Below are positions 1-8,406 of a stretch of DNA of 37,462 nucleotides, one piece after another; the first letter of the stretch is position 1, and each line of letters starts with the position of its first letter. The translations under genes and the position numbers were made by a program. Source of the stretch: an uncultured Bacteroidales bacterium (GTDB taxonomy: Bacteria; Bacteroidota; Bacteroidia; Bacteroidales; UBA932); NCBI GenBank assembly GCA_945874155.1, contig CAMCFO010000025.1, positions 1 through 37,462 of the forward strand, in the 5' to 3' direction. The notes under the pieces were generated by a model. It did no database searches and was not told where the DNA came from. It saw nothing but the letters and a program-made list of their open reading frames with translations.

Positions 1-27
1 GTTTTATTCACGGCCAGGGCCGCGTAA

Positions 28-213
28 CTTATTGAATTTTTAACGAACTATTGTAGTAAATCACTGCGAGCATTTATAATCAATGAATTTCCTGACAAAC
101 AGTTCAAGGGCCTACGATGCTCCATGAAGAATTACATCGACCAAGAATGGATGGAAAACATCCCTCTTTATGCTGTCGGAGGATATTTTGGTGGCAAACA
201 TTTTGCATTATAA
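28..213 (+). pseudogene. unrecognised open-frame fragment
   Basis: The stretch stays open for about 61 codons and ends at a TAA at 211-213, but it has no convincing start: a stop lies at 25-27 and the first ATG is at 124. The composition looks protein-like, with the segment MENIPLYAVGGYFGGKHFAL at its end. I do not recognise the family. It sits directly before two other broken genes, so a decayed gene end is more likely than a working small gene. Confidence 0.2.
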
Positions 214-234
214 AACATATCAAACATCTGGTCA

Positions 235-312
235 AAGACCATAGATACGACTATATTGAAACTGGTTCTCTGATTTCTATCAAGAAAAATACAAATGGTA
301 TAGTCATCCCAA
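235..312 (+). pseudogene. fragment of a DUF4143-type AAA ATPase
   Basis: One frame contains VKDHRYDYIETGSLISIKKN followed by GIVIP. This resembles the segment after the Walker B region in the ATPases that carry a C-terminal DUF4143 domain, where the usual text is close to GRYDYIETGSLISIKENVKDIVIPSEE. Nothing matching the P-loop or the C-terminal domain is present, and the frame stops at 338. It is a remnant of roughly 26 residues from a protein of about 400. The identification rests on remembered family sequence. Confidence 0.45.
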
Positions 313-416
313 GATACTGTTCCATTGAGTGTGTCTGAATAGAGAGAAGAAAAAGTCTACAGATTTTTTAGATTTGTAAAAGAAAAAACAAACAACACTT
401 AAAAATCTATAGACTT

Positions 417-705
417 ATGGATTTCACAAAGGAACAACTTTCTGAGGTAATAAACAAGCACGTCCTCAGAGAAAATGGTCTCCAGGACTTGATGGAGATA
501 ATGCCGGAGAGTACGATGATGGCAGAGAGACGCGAGTATCTGTCTGAAGGTCATGATGTTGGCAACAAGGGAGTTGCAACGCTGTACGACACATCTTAAG
601 CGCAACGTGCTGAAGGATGTCAGACACGGAGACAAGAATGAGGTCGCGGAAGACCTTAAAGTCGTGTTCCGTACCGGCGACCCGCACTACACAGTAGAAG
701 CTGCT
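417..705 (+). pseudogene. remnant of an IS256-family (mutator) transposase
   Basis: The start MDFTKEQLSEVINKHVL and the later MMAERREYL match the usual N-terminus of IS256-type transposases. A second piece in another frame, from about 588, reads HLKRNVLKDVRHGDKNEVAE then VFRTGDPHYTVEAA, which matches the middle of the same family. The join at about 550-590 removes most of the region between them, including catalytic residues, and shifts the frame. What remains is under 100 codons of a protein of about 400. A short open frame at 707-793 (28 codons, ending DLDKSLFPDE) follows; I cannot assign it and it may be noise. Confidence 0.65.
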
Positions 706-800
706 TATGGGCAAAACAGCCGTGGACAAGAAGTCATACCAGAGACAGGTGCCGAGAATTGATCTTGACAAGTCCCTGTTCCCGGACGAATGAAAATGCG

Positions 801-832
801 CGGAAGTTGTCAGCCGCGGCTGACAACTTCCG
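801..832. repeat. perfect 32-bp palindrome
   Basis: The half-site CGGAAGTTGTCAGCCG is followed at once by its exact reverse complement with no loop. There is no T-run on either side, so it does not look like an ordinary Rho-independent terminator. It ends 10 bases before a TAnnTTTG promoter element at 843-850. That suits an operator overlapping or just upstream of the dehydrogenase promoter, but it could also be an end structure left by the neighbouring dead transposon. Confidence 0.6.
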
Positions 833-842
833 AATAAATTGA

Positions 843-850
843 TATATTTG
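843..850 (+). promoter_or_regulatory. Bacteroidetes -7 promoter element TATATTTG
   Basis: TATATTTG fits the TAnnTTTG consensus of the Bacteroidetes primary sigma factor exactly. No TTTG is seen at the expected -33 position, which falls inside the 32-bp palindrome. The start codon of the dehydrogenase lies about 100 bases downstream, so this would give a leader of roughly 95 nt. Confidence 0.45.
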
Positions 851-952
851 CAAAACTAAAAGGTCTGAAGACTTACTCCGGACACACAAAATGAAACACT
901 ACCAATTTACAATCCACGATTATTAAAAGACTCTAAATATTATAACAAAACT

Positions 953-1987
953 ATGAGACAGGCCGTATTGGTTGAACCTGAACATATTGAATTCAGGGAA
1001 GTTCCGGATTTGACTCCCGAACAGTTAAGTGATAATGAAATCCTTATAAATGTAAAAAAAATTGGAGTGTGCGGAAGCGAAATCCATTCTTATCATGGAG
1101 AGCATCCTGCTACGTTCTATCCTGTGGTACAGGGACATGAATATTCCGGAATTGTAGTCGCAGCCGGAGCAAAGGTGACAAAGTGCAGACCTGGAGACAA
1201 AGTAACTGCCCGTCCACAGTTGGTTTGCGGGAAATGCGGCCCTTGCAGACGTGGGCAATATAATGTGTGTGAGGAACTTAGGGTTCAGGCCTTCCAGGCT
1301 GACGGAGCTGCGCAGGATTATTTTATAGTGCCGGAAGACAGGCTTGTGAAATTTCCTGATGATTTTTCAATGGAATATGGTGCAATGATTGAACCTGCTG
1401 CTGTAGGAGCACATTCTGTTTCACGTGCCGGAGACCTGACCGGAAAAAATGTTGTAGTTTCCGGAGCTGGTGCAATCGGCAATCTCGTAGCTCAGTTTGC
1501 CCGGGCTGCCGGTGCAAAGAAGGTGCTGATAACTGATGTGAGCGATCTCCGTCTGGAAACAGCAAAGAAATGCGGCATAGAAAATACTGTAAACGTCCTT
1601 AAAACCCCGCTTAAAGAAGCAATTAAAGAAGTGTTCGGAGACGAAGGCTATCAGGTGGGCTTTGAGGTTGCAGGCGTTGAGTCTTCAATCCGTTCATTGA
1701 TGGAAACAATAGAAAAAGGCAGCACAATAGTAGTAGTAGCAGTATTCGCCAAAGACCCTCAGCTCAGCATGTTCTTCCTCGGAGAACATGAACTTACCCT
1801 CGTGGGAACAATGATGTATCTCCACGAGGACTATTTGAGGGCGGTCGAAGATATCGCTGCCGGCAGAATCAACCTCGAACCGCTGGTTACCAACCGTTTC
1901 CCGTTTGAGCAATATAACGAGGCATATAAATTCATTGCGGCAAACCGTGACAGGAACATGAAAGTAATCATTGATTTGGAGGCATAA
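953..1987 (+). CDS. zinc-dependent medium-chain alcohol/polyol dehydrogenase
   Basis: This 344-residue protein has the usual length and order of the medium-chain dehydrogenase family, nearest to sorbitol and threonine dehydrogenases. The N-terminal catalytic domain shows the catalytic zinc Cys in GVCGSEIHSYHG, the GHE motif in VQGHEYSG, and a four-cysteine structural zinc site in CGKCGPCRRGQYNVC. The Rossmann domain begins VVVSGAGAIGNLVAQ, and the acidic ITD after the second strand favours NAD over NADP. It would oxidise a sugar alcohol or sugar hydroxyl in the cytoplasm. The broken PfkB kinase follows after 2 bases, which points to a former dehydrogenase-kinase pair. The exact substrate cannot be read from sequence. 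Confidence 0.88.
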   Translation: MRQAVLVEPEHIEFREVPDLTPEQLSDNEILINVKKIGVCGSEIHSYHGEHPATFYPVVQGHEYSGIVVAAGAKVTKCRPGDKVTARPQLVCGKCGPCRRGQYNVCEELRVQAFQADGAAQDYFIVPEDRLVKFPDDFSMEYGAMIEPAAVGAHSVSRAGDLTGKNVVVSGAGAIGNLVAQFARAAGAKKVLITDVSDLRLETAKKCGIENTVNVLKTPLKEAIKEVFGDEGYQVGFEVAGVESSIRSLMETIEKGSTIVVVAVFAKDPQLSMFFLGEHELTLVGTMMYLHEDYLRAVEDIAAGRINLEPLVTNRFPFEQYNEAYKFIAANRDRNMKVIIDLEA

Positions 1988-2303
1988 TCATGAACGGCAA
2001 GTTAAAAATATTGGGTATAGGTGAACTTGTGTGGGATGTGCTGACATAGTTCAAAATGTAGCTTGGGATGCGATAGAGGCGGATGAAAAAACTCTCGGAC
2101 TGGCGAAGGTTGCGGATGCATGCTCTTGAGCAGTCATGCCTTAAAGTATTCGATATAAATATCCGTCAGAACTGGTACACAAAGGAACTTATAGAGTCTT
2201 CTCTTAACAAGGCAGATGTTCTGAAACTCAATGAGGATGAGCTCCCGCTTATAGCGGATATGTTCGGATTCGATCTGGAAACTGCAATAGCCTCCATAAT
2301 AAA

Positions 2304-2314
2304 GGAATACTCCC
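2304..2314 (+). repeat. target-site duplication, left copy
   Basis: GGAATACTCCC immediately precedes the inverted repeat of the insertion sequence and is repeated exactly at 3635-3645. Eleven bases is normal for IS4-family insertion. An undamaged duplication indicates simple transposition rather than recombination. Confidence 0.9.
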
Positions 2315-2331
2315 ATTAGTGTCCACTAAAA
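2315..2331 (+). repeat. IS terminal inverted repeat, left
   Basis: ATTAGTGTCCACTAAAA matches the reverse complement of 3618-3634 at all 17 positions. The match ends at the next base. Confidence 0.88.
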
Positions 2332-2351
2332 GTTGTGGACATAGTTAAAAG

Positions 2352-3536
2352 TTAAAAATCAAACAATGTGGGTTCATAGAACCCGTCAAGTTCTTTGTCA
2401 ATATTGAGGTTAGATTTGTTGAAGAGGTCTTCAAGCGGTGTCGTATCGGTTAGCGAGATTCCCAGCACTTGGAGCGTATTGTACACTGACATCTTGAGTT
2501 TCATCTTGTGATGGACAATGGCGACTAGGCAGTAAGATATGATGGCGGTGTAGATCTGGATGCGGACTGCGTTTTCGGAGTCTCCCCAGAACTTCTTGAT
2601 TTTCAAGTGCTGCTTCACCCATTTGAAGAACAGCTCCACTGACCAGCGGTTCTTATAGAGAAGTGCAACTTCTAAAGCTGTGATATCCATTGCGTTAGTC
2701 AAGAAAACGAAGTATCTGTCCTGTTCTTCATCGTAGTATTCAACACGTCGGAGCTGTGCTGGATAATCGTTGTGGCTCTTGTATGTTGTGAGTTCGATGA
2801 CAGAGTCAGACAACACGTTTTTTGGCATCCTTCTCTTCCATTTGACCGCCTTGTACTGGAGGTTCTTCTTGGCTCTTACCACGAAGAAGGCACCAGCACA
2901 ATGAAGTCGATAGAGTTGAGCGAAAAAGTTGTACGCACGGTCAAAGATGTAATAGGAACCGGACTCGACCGGTATTTCCTTCATCGCCTGAGAGTCGTGA
3001 ACGGACGCTGTCGTAATGTGGAAAAACGCCGGCACTTGGGCTTCAACATCATATAGAGTATGGATTTTTATCCCGCCTTTCTTCTTCCGGAACTTCGCCC
3101 AGCAGAAGACTGCAAGGCAGAGTTCGATGGTTGTAGAATCGAAGGCATAGACCGTTCCGCCAAGATTGAATATCGTTGTATCATTCAGATTACGAGCTAG
3201 TTCCATCATGTAGTAGGCATACTCTTCGAAGATGCGGCAATCCCTGTTCTGGTTAGCTTTTGCCAGGTTGCTTCGAGTCACGGAGTCACCGAATCCGAGG
3301 AACTTAGCCTTACCGCTGTGAGCCTCAACCGCTACGATCTAATCGCGCAAACTTTCTCTCCGAGAGAGCTGACCGAACATAAGAACTTTTAGCTGATTCC
3401 AGCATGAGAAGTGCTTTATGTAGCTGTCACCCTGATACTTAGCAACGATGCGATTGAACTTGCTGCGGTTAAGATGCAAAGCTAATTGGGAAAAAACAAA
3501 CGAACCTTCGTGCATAACTATCTGATTTACAGACAA
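2352..3536 (-). pseudogene. IS4-family DDE transposase with one in-frame amber codon
   Basis: The reading frame runs from the ATG at 3536 to the stop at 2352, about 394 codons, but codon 66 is TAG (3339-3341). The frame continues unchanged after it, with IVAVEAHSGKAKFLGFGDS. The catalytic core is otherwise intact: the first Asp in VYAFDSTTIELC, the second in YYIFDRAYNFF, and the Y-(2)-R-(3)-E-(6)-K signature of IS4 enzymes in YKNRWSVELFFKWVK. Relatives have a Leu-like residue at the stop position (LRDLIVA), so a TTG to TAG change is the simplest origin. Internal starts after the stop (for example 3281) would lose the N-terminal DNA-binding part. Confidence 0.85.
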
Positions 3537-3617
3537 AGTTACGATTCAAAACCGTTCGCCCCTCAAATAACCCCTAACTATCTAACTATCAATATTTTCA
3601 AAGACCTATATATAAAT

Positions 3618-3634
3618 TTTTAGTGGACACTAAT
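3618..3634 (-). repeat. IS terminal inverted repeat, right
   Basis: TTTTAGTGGACACTAAT is the exact partner of the left repeat at 2315-2331. It lies at the transposase promoter end of the element. Confidence 0.88.
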
Positions 3635-3645
3635 GGAATACTCCC
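3635..3645 (+). repeat. target-site duplication, right copy
   Basis: GGAATACTCCC directly follows the right inverted repeat and is identical to 2304-2314. The PfkB remnant resumes here. Confidence 0.9.
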
Positions 3646-3933
3646 TTAAATATCTATACTGTCGGAGCTGACCACAGCGAAATCCACGGTGCAGAAGGTA
3701 TGCTTTCACATATAAAGACTCCGTCAGTAAAGGTAGTCGATACGGTGGGGGCAGGGGACTCCTTTACAGCGGCTTTTATAACCTCTCTTTTAAGCGGAAA
3801 AACAGTACAGGAAAGCCATGCAAAAGCAGTAGAGATTGCTGCACGGGTATGTACCATTCAGGGCGCGATACAGGCAAAATAGTTTTTGAACCGTTTTACA
3901 AAAGCCAAATTATATTTTAATAAAATCTTAGGG

Positions 3934-3941
3934 TATTTTTG
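3934..3941 (+). promoter_or_regulatory. possible -7 promoter element TATTTTTG
   Basis: TATTTTTG matches TAnnTTTG, but no TTTG is visible 19-21 bases upstream. The start codon is only 15 bases further on, which would leave a nearly leaderless transcript. It is a weak candidate for a separate promoter of the regulator fusion. Confidence 0.25.
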
Positions 3942-3956
3942 CAAAAAATGTGTTTT

Positions 3957-6800
3957 ATGAAAAATCCTGCAAATACAGTAACAATCAGAGACGTTGCCGA
4001 TAAGGCAGGGGTTTCAATATCTCTGGTTTCTCTGGTCCTGAATGCGCAAATAGGTCCTAACGGGGAATACCGTTGCTCTGCCTCCCAGGAAACCGCAAAA
4101 AAGATCATAAGGGTAGCAAAAGAACTGGGATATAGCAAGAATGTGGCGGCATCGTCCCTCCGTTCGGGTCAAAGCAAAACCCTCGGAATCATTGTTGCAG
4201 ATATTTCAAATGCTTTTTTCAGTGACATCTGCCGTCATATCGAGAATGTTTCTGCACGAGAAGGCTATCTTTCCGTATTCGGCTCTTCAGAAGACAATCC
4301 GGAGAAGATGTACCAGCTGATGCGTAAATTCATCGCCCTCGGAGTCGACGGCCTTATCGTGGCTCCATGTGCCCATACAGAAAAGCAGATTTCAGAAATA
4401 GCAAAAAATTCTGTTCCAGTGGTGCTGATTGACCGCAACCTTGAAAATGTAGATGGTGTAGGCAGGGTTATGATGGACAACGAGGTGGCAGGAAGACGCG
4501 CTACAAGACATCTGATAGGCAACGGACACAAGAAAATAGAGATGATTCGCTACCAGTCAGATATCTCGACCATATTAAAACGTTTTCAAGGCTATAAGTC
4601 GGAGATGGAGGACAATGGACTTGGACAGTATGTAAAGGACAATGTCATAAACAGTGATTCTATTCAAGACGGAATGACAGATATGGTAAGGGATGCCCAT
4701 AATAGGGGAGTCGATGCTTTGATTTTCCCTTCCAATCTGCTGACGGTCAAGGGTATTTCATCCATAATGAAGCTCGGATACAAGATTCCTGACGATTTTG
4801 CCGTAGTCGGTTTTGACCAGAGGGGCAATGCTGAAATCTATAATCCACAGCTTTCATATGTGTACCAACCGACAGAAGTTCTTGCGCAGCAATCATTTGA
4901 TATGCTGCATGATATGATAGTTGGGGGTGGCAAAGAATTATTCAAATCAATTGAACCTAAATTTGTCTTAGGCCAGTCTTCCGGTTCTACTGACAAGGTA
5001 AAATCAGGCTCAATTCTTCTTTGCGGCTCGTCATTCGACAATCTCGGAGGCTGGATTTCGGATCCTCAGTTCATGGATGTAATGGGTTCGAGCTATCTTC
5101 TCGCCCACGGCCTAGGCAAACCGGTTGCTGATGCTTTGACCTCTTTTTATGTAGAAACAGAAGGTGATTACCATATATATGTAAGGACAAAGAACTGGAC
5201 AGGATACTGGTCGGAAAAACCTGGTCCGGGAATCTTCAATCTCTCGATTGACGGTAAAGCGACAGACAAAGTCTTTGGTCAGGGCTCTCCTGAGTGGCAT
5301 TGGCAGCAAGGAGAAACTGTCCACCTTACCAAAGGTAATCATACAATTTCCGTTCATGACTTGACCGGCTTCGAAGCCCGTTTCGATTCAATCCTCCTTA
5401 CCCTCAATCCGGGTATTCCTGTTGAGGATATTGATACTTTAAGAAAACGCTATCTTGATATTCCTGTCCTTCCTGAGGATATGGGAACCTATGATTTTGT
5501 CGTAGTGGGAGGCGGCGTTGCAGGTATGTGTGCAGCCCTTTCTGCTGCAAGACTGGGCCGCAAGGTAGCCCTGATTCAGGACAGAAAGGTTCTCGGCGGA
5601 AACAATTCGTCGGAAGTCAGAGTAGGACTCGGCGGACGAATCAATATAGGTCAGTATCCTTCGCTCGGCTATCTCTTGAATGAGTTTGCTCCTTCACGCA
5701 AGGGTAACGCAAGACCGGCAGACATCTATGAAGACGAAAAGAAACTCGATATCATTCTGAAAGAGAGGAACATTACCCTTTTCCTCGGATATAAGGTTAC
5801 ATCAGTAGATAAACTTGACTCAAGCAAGATAAAGAGTGTAATTGCCACAAATATAGACGATTACAGGACCATTAAAATCTCCGGACATTTCTTCGCTGAT
5901 TGTACCGGTGATGCCACCCTTGGCGTTCTTGCCGGGGCAGAGTGGGTAATGGGCCGTGAGGCAAAGAGCAAATATGATGAGCCTTCTGCACCGGAAGTTG
6001 CTGACGGAATTACCCTCGGAGCTTCAATCCAGTGGTATTCGGAGGTTGAAAATGAGCCGCAGTCCTTCCCTGATATTGACTGGGGACTTCCGATTAATGA
6101 GGATACAGTCCAGAAAGTAAGACGCGGACAGTGGTACTGGGAAGTAGGAATGAAGGACGACCAGATTATGGAAGCCGAGAAAATCCGTGACTACGGCATG
6201 TATGTGGCATATTCGAACTGGTCATATATAAAGAATCATTCGTCTTTCCGTGATGAATATGAAACTGCTTCGTTCAAATGGCTCTCATATTACGCCGGCA
6301 AGCGCGAAAGCCGCCGACTTCTCGGAGAATTCGTCCTTCGTGAGCAGGATTTGAGGGATTTCAAGATTTATGAGGACGGCTGCGTTTCGACTTCATGGTA
6401 TATCGACAATCATGAACCTGATCCTGAAAATGCAAAGAAATTCAAGGATCCATGGATAAGCCGCGGTTGCCTGACTCCGCTCGATTTCTATCCGATTCCG
6501 TTCCGATGCTTCTACAGCAAGGATATCAAGAACATGTTCATGGCCGGACGCGACATTTCCGTAAGCCACCTTGCTCTCGGTACAACCCGAGTTATGAGAA
6601 CATGCGCTATGATGGGCGAGGTTATCGGAATGGCATGCGACATCTGCCTGAAAAACAACATCACTCCTTCAGCCATTGTTCCGGGATATTTTGATGAACT
6701 CAAAACCATGATGAAGAAGGGAACAGGCGACCCGAATAAGCCTTATACTCAGATATATACATTAATTGATACAACAGCTGTAAGAAGCGAAGACTGCTAA
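3957..6800 (+). CDS. LacI-type regulator fused to a FAD-dependent oxidoreductase
   Basis: From the ATG at 3957 the protein has 947 residues; an ATG at 3948 would add three. Residues 8-60 are a LacI helix-turn-helix (VTIRDVADKAGVSISLVSLV), and 75-343 are the sugar-sensing periplasmic-binding-like domain, ending in the usual LGQSSG tail. From about 352 the text changes to a family normally secreted: a beta-sandwich-like segment to about 495 (MGSSYLLAHGLG, EWHWQ, HDLTGFEARFDS), then a FAD_oxidored domain with the dinucleotide motif VVVGGGVAGMCAA near 515 and LGGNNSSEVRVGLGG. Free-standing relatives carry a signal peptide where this one has only a few linker residues, so the enzyme half should be cytoplasmic. 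The frame is open throughout. It is either a true sensor-enzyme or the product of a deletion that joined two neighbours. The symporter starts 3 bases after the stop. Confidence 0.85.
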   Translation: MKNPANTVTIRDVADKAGVSISLVSLVLNAQIGPNGEYRCSASQETAKKIIRVAKELGYSKNVAASSLRSGQSKTLGIIVADISNAFFSDICRHIENVSAREGYLSVFGSSEDNPEKMYQLMRKFIALGVDGLIVAPCAHTEKQISEIAKNSVPVVLIDRNLENVDGVGRVMMDNEVAGRRATRHLIGNGHKKIEMIRYQSDISTILKRFQGYKSEMEDNGLGQYVKDNVINSDSIQDGMTDMVRDAHNRGVDALIFPSNLLTVKGISSIMKLGYKIPDDFAVVGFDQRGNAEIYNPQLSYVYQPTEVLAQQSFDMLHDMIVGGGKELFKSIEPKFVLGQSSGSTDKVKSGSILLCGSSFDNLGGWISDPQFMDVMGSSYLLAHGLGKPVADALTSFYVETEGDYHIYVRTKNWTGYWSEKPGPGIFNLSIDGKATDKVFGQGSPEWHWQQGETVHLTKGNHTISVHDLTGFEARFDSILLTLNPGIPVEDIDTLRKRYLDIPVLPEDMGTYDFVVVGGGVAGMCAALSAARLGRKVALIQDRKVLGGNNSSEVRVGLGGRINIGQYPSLGYLLNEFAPSRKGNARPADIYEDEKKLDIILKERNITLFLGYKVTSVDKLDSSKIKSVIATNIDDYRTIKISGHFFADCTGDATLGVLAGAEWVMGREAKSKYDEPSAPEVADGITLGASIQWYSEVENEPQSFPDIDWGLPINEDTVQKVRRGQWYWEVGMKDDQIMEAEKIRDYGMYVAYSNWSYIKNHSSFRDEYETASFKWLSYYAGKRESRRLLGEFVLREQDLRDFKIYEDGCVSTSWYIDNHEPDPENAKKFKDPWISRGCLTPLDFYPIPFRCFYSKDIKNMFMAGRDISVSHLALGTTRVMRTCAMMGEVIGMACDICLKNNITPSAIVPGYFDELKTMMKKGTGDPNKPYTQIYTLIDTTAVRSEDC

Positions 6801-6803
6801 CCT

Positions 6804-8387
6804 ATGGGAATTATTGACTGGATACTCATTGCCGTATTTTTGGTTACTCTGATCTCAATCGGCCTGTTCTTCTCAAGAAAGAACAAAAACATCGAGGACT
6901 ATTTTGCCGCCGGCCGTTCGATGCCGGGTTGGCTTGTAGCTCTGGCTGCTACCGGAACCTCAATCAGTGCTGGAACCTTCGTCGGTTCTCCTGAACTTGG
7001 TTTCAATACAAACATCACATTCATAATGAGTTGCGTTGGTGCAGTTATCGGCGGTATATTCGTTGCATGGCTTGCCCTGCCGAAACTCTACAATGCAAAC
7101 ACCATTACCATCTACGGACTCATTGGAGACCGTTTTGGAGAAACCGCAAAGCGTTCCAGCAGCGTAATGTTCCTTTTGGGACAGCTCTTTACCTCCGGCT
7201 CAAGACTTTTCATTGCTGCAATTGCAGTATCGGTAATCTGCTTTGGAGGTATTGATTTCCAGTTCATTGTATGGTCAATTGTAATTCTCGGTATCATCAG
7301 TACGATATATACAATGTGCGGAGGTATCAAGGGACTTATCTATATCGACGCCCTTCAGATTCTCCTTGTGGTTGGAACCGGAATCGTTGCTCTGCTGATA
7401 ATCTTTTTCTCCCTTGATATGGGATGGTCAGAAATCATTGACAAACTCCGCAACGGAATGGTCAAACTGCCGCAGCAGGAAACATATTCAATGGCTGCGG
7501 ACGGCACAATGACAGGTTGGGCAAAAGGCAACAAACTCATGCTTGTAGACCCATCGTTCGACTTTACACGCCCGTACAACCTCATAGGAGCCCTCTTTGC
7601 ATATGCAATCTTCAAATTCACTCAGTTCAGTACTGACCATGAATTTGTGCAGAGACAGCTTACTTGCAAGAGTGTAAAAAAGGCAGGATCTTCATTGGTT
7701 GCATCGCAGTTGATGGCGATTCCTATCGTTTTTGTATTCCTTGCAATCGGACTCCTCCTTTATGTGAAATATACCTCAGATCCGGCTCTTGGAGCCTCTT
7801 CAGGCTTCTTTACAAATGCCAGCGATGTCTTCCCTCAGTACATTACCAACTATATTCCTACAGGCGTGAGGGGACTTATGATTATCGGTCTGCTGGCAGC
7901 TGCGCTGTCGAGCTTCAACTCTGCAATCAACGCGATGGCTTCCAGCTTTGTAACTGACCTCTATCTTCCTATCAAGAAGCAGAGAGGAGCGGAAGTAAGC
8001 GGTGATTCTGACCAGATTTCTTCATCGAAGAAGATGTCAGCCCTTATGGGAGCATGCCTTACTGCTTTTGCAATTCTTACTGCGGTAATGCACAAGGCTT
8101 CAGGGCTTAACCTTGTTGACTTTGCAACCGGAGTAATGTGCTTTACCTATGCCGGAATGTTCGGCGTATTCGTAACAGCTCTTTATACCAAACGCGGAAA
8201 TACGAAGAGCGTAATCGCTGCCTTTATTGTAGGTCTAATCGTAGTTCTGCTTATGCAGCCATATGTTATGGGACCTCTGACCGAATCCCTGTTCGGTAAG
8301 CAATTCGTTCTTGCTTGGTCTTGGTGGGCTCCTATCGGCGGTCTTATCAGTACTGCTGTTTGTATGCTTGGAAAGAAAAATAATTAA
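6804..8387 (+). CDS. sodium/solute symporter, SSS family
   Basis: The 527-residue protein is of normal length for the SSS (SLC5-like) family and consists almost wholly of hydrophobic helices, about 13 by eye. It opens with a membrane helix followed by FFSRKNKNIEDYFAAGRSMPGWLVALAATGTSISAGTFVG, the typical N-terminal signature with the helix-1 break. Later segments such as GLLAAALSSFNSAINAMASSFVTDLY match the conserved helix 8 region that contributes to the sodium site. It would import a sugar or related solute with sodium across the inner membrane. It is translated directly after the regulator-oxidoreductase and 19 bases before a lipoprotein gene, so it belongs to the same operon. The substrate is presumably a product of the glycan degraded by the downstream genes. 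Confidence 0.9.
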   Translation: MGIIDWILIAVFLVTLISIGLFFSRKNKNIEDYFAAGRSMPGWLVALAATGTSISAGTFVGSPELGFNTNITFIMSCVGAVIGGIFVAWLALPKLYNANTITIYGLIGDRFGETAKRSSSVMFLLGQLFTSGSRLFIAAIAVSVICFGGIDFQFIVWSIVILGIISTIYTMCGGIKGLIYIDALQILLVVGTGIVALLIIFFSLDMGWSEIIDKLRNGMVKLPQQETYSMAADGTMTGWAKGNKLMLVDPSFDFTRPYNLIGALFAYAIFKFTQFSTDHEFVQRQLTCKSVKKAGSSLVASQLMAIPIVFVFLAIGLLLYVKYTSDPALGASSGFFTNASDVFPQYITNYIPTGVRGLMIIGLLAAALSSFNSAINAMASSFVTDLYLPIKKQRGAEVSGDSDQISSSKKMSALMGACLTAFAILTAVMHKASGLNLVDFATGVMCFTYAGMFGVFVTALYTKRGNTKSVIAAFIVGLIVVLLMQPYVMGPLTESLFGKQFVLAWSWWAPIGGLISTAVCMLGKKNN

Positions 8388-8406
8388 ACCTTATAAACTA
8401 AAACTA

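Larger units (their letters stand above)
2315..3634 (-). mobile_element. IS4-family insertion sequence, 1320 bp
   Basis: The element begins ATTAGTGTCCACTAAAA and ends with the exact reverse complement, giving 17-bp perfect terminal inverted repeats at 2315-2331 and 3618-3634. It is flanked by the 11-bp duplication GGAATACTCCC. It carries one DDE transposase gene on the minus strand, which is interrupted by an amber codon. It sits inside the PfkB kinase gene in the opposite orientation. Confidence 0.92.
1990..3882 (+). pseudogene. PfkB-family sugar kinase (fructokinase-like), broken by deletions, frameshifts and an IS
   Basis: The ATG at 1990 opens MNGKLKILGIGELVWDVL, the normal start of fructokinase-like PfkB proteins, then reaches a stop after 19 codons. 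Pieces of the same protein continue in other frames: DIVQNVAWDAIEADEKTLGL at 2043, KVFDINIRQNWYTKE and ADVLKLNEDEL up to 2314, and after the insertion GADHSEIHGAEG and DTVGAGDSFTAAF up to the TAG at 3882. The last piece still carries the GAGD anion-hole and catalytic Asp motif. The sugar-binding and lid region is largely deleted near 2043, a second small deletion with frame change lies near 2120, an IS4-type element interrupts 2315-3634, and the frame changes again near 3660. The gene cannot make a working kinase. Confidence 0.88.

Noticed and set aside
801..832. The palindrome as a Rho-independent terminator
   Set aside because: There is no loop and no T-run on either strand directly after the stem.
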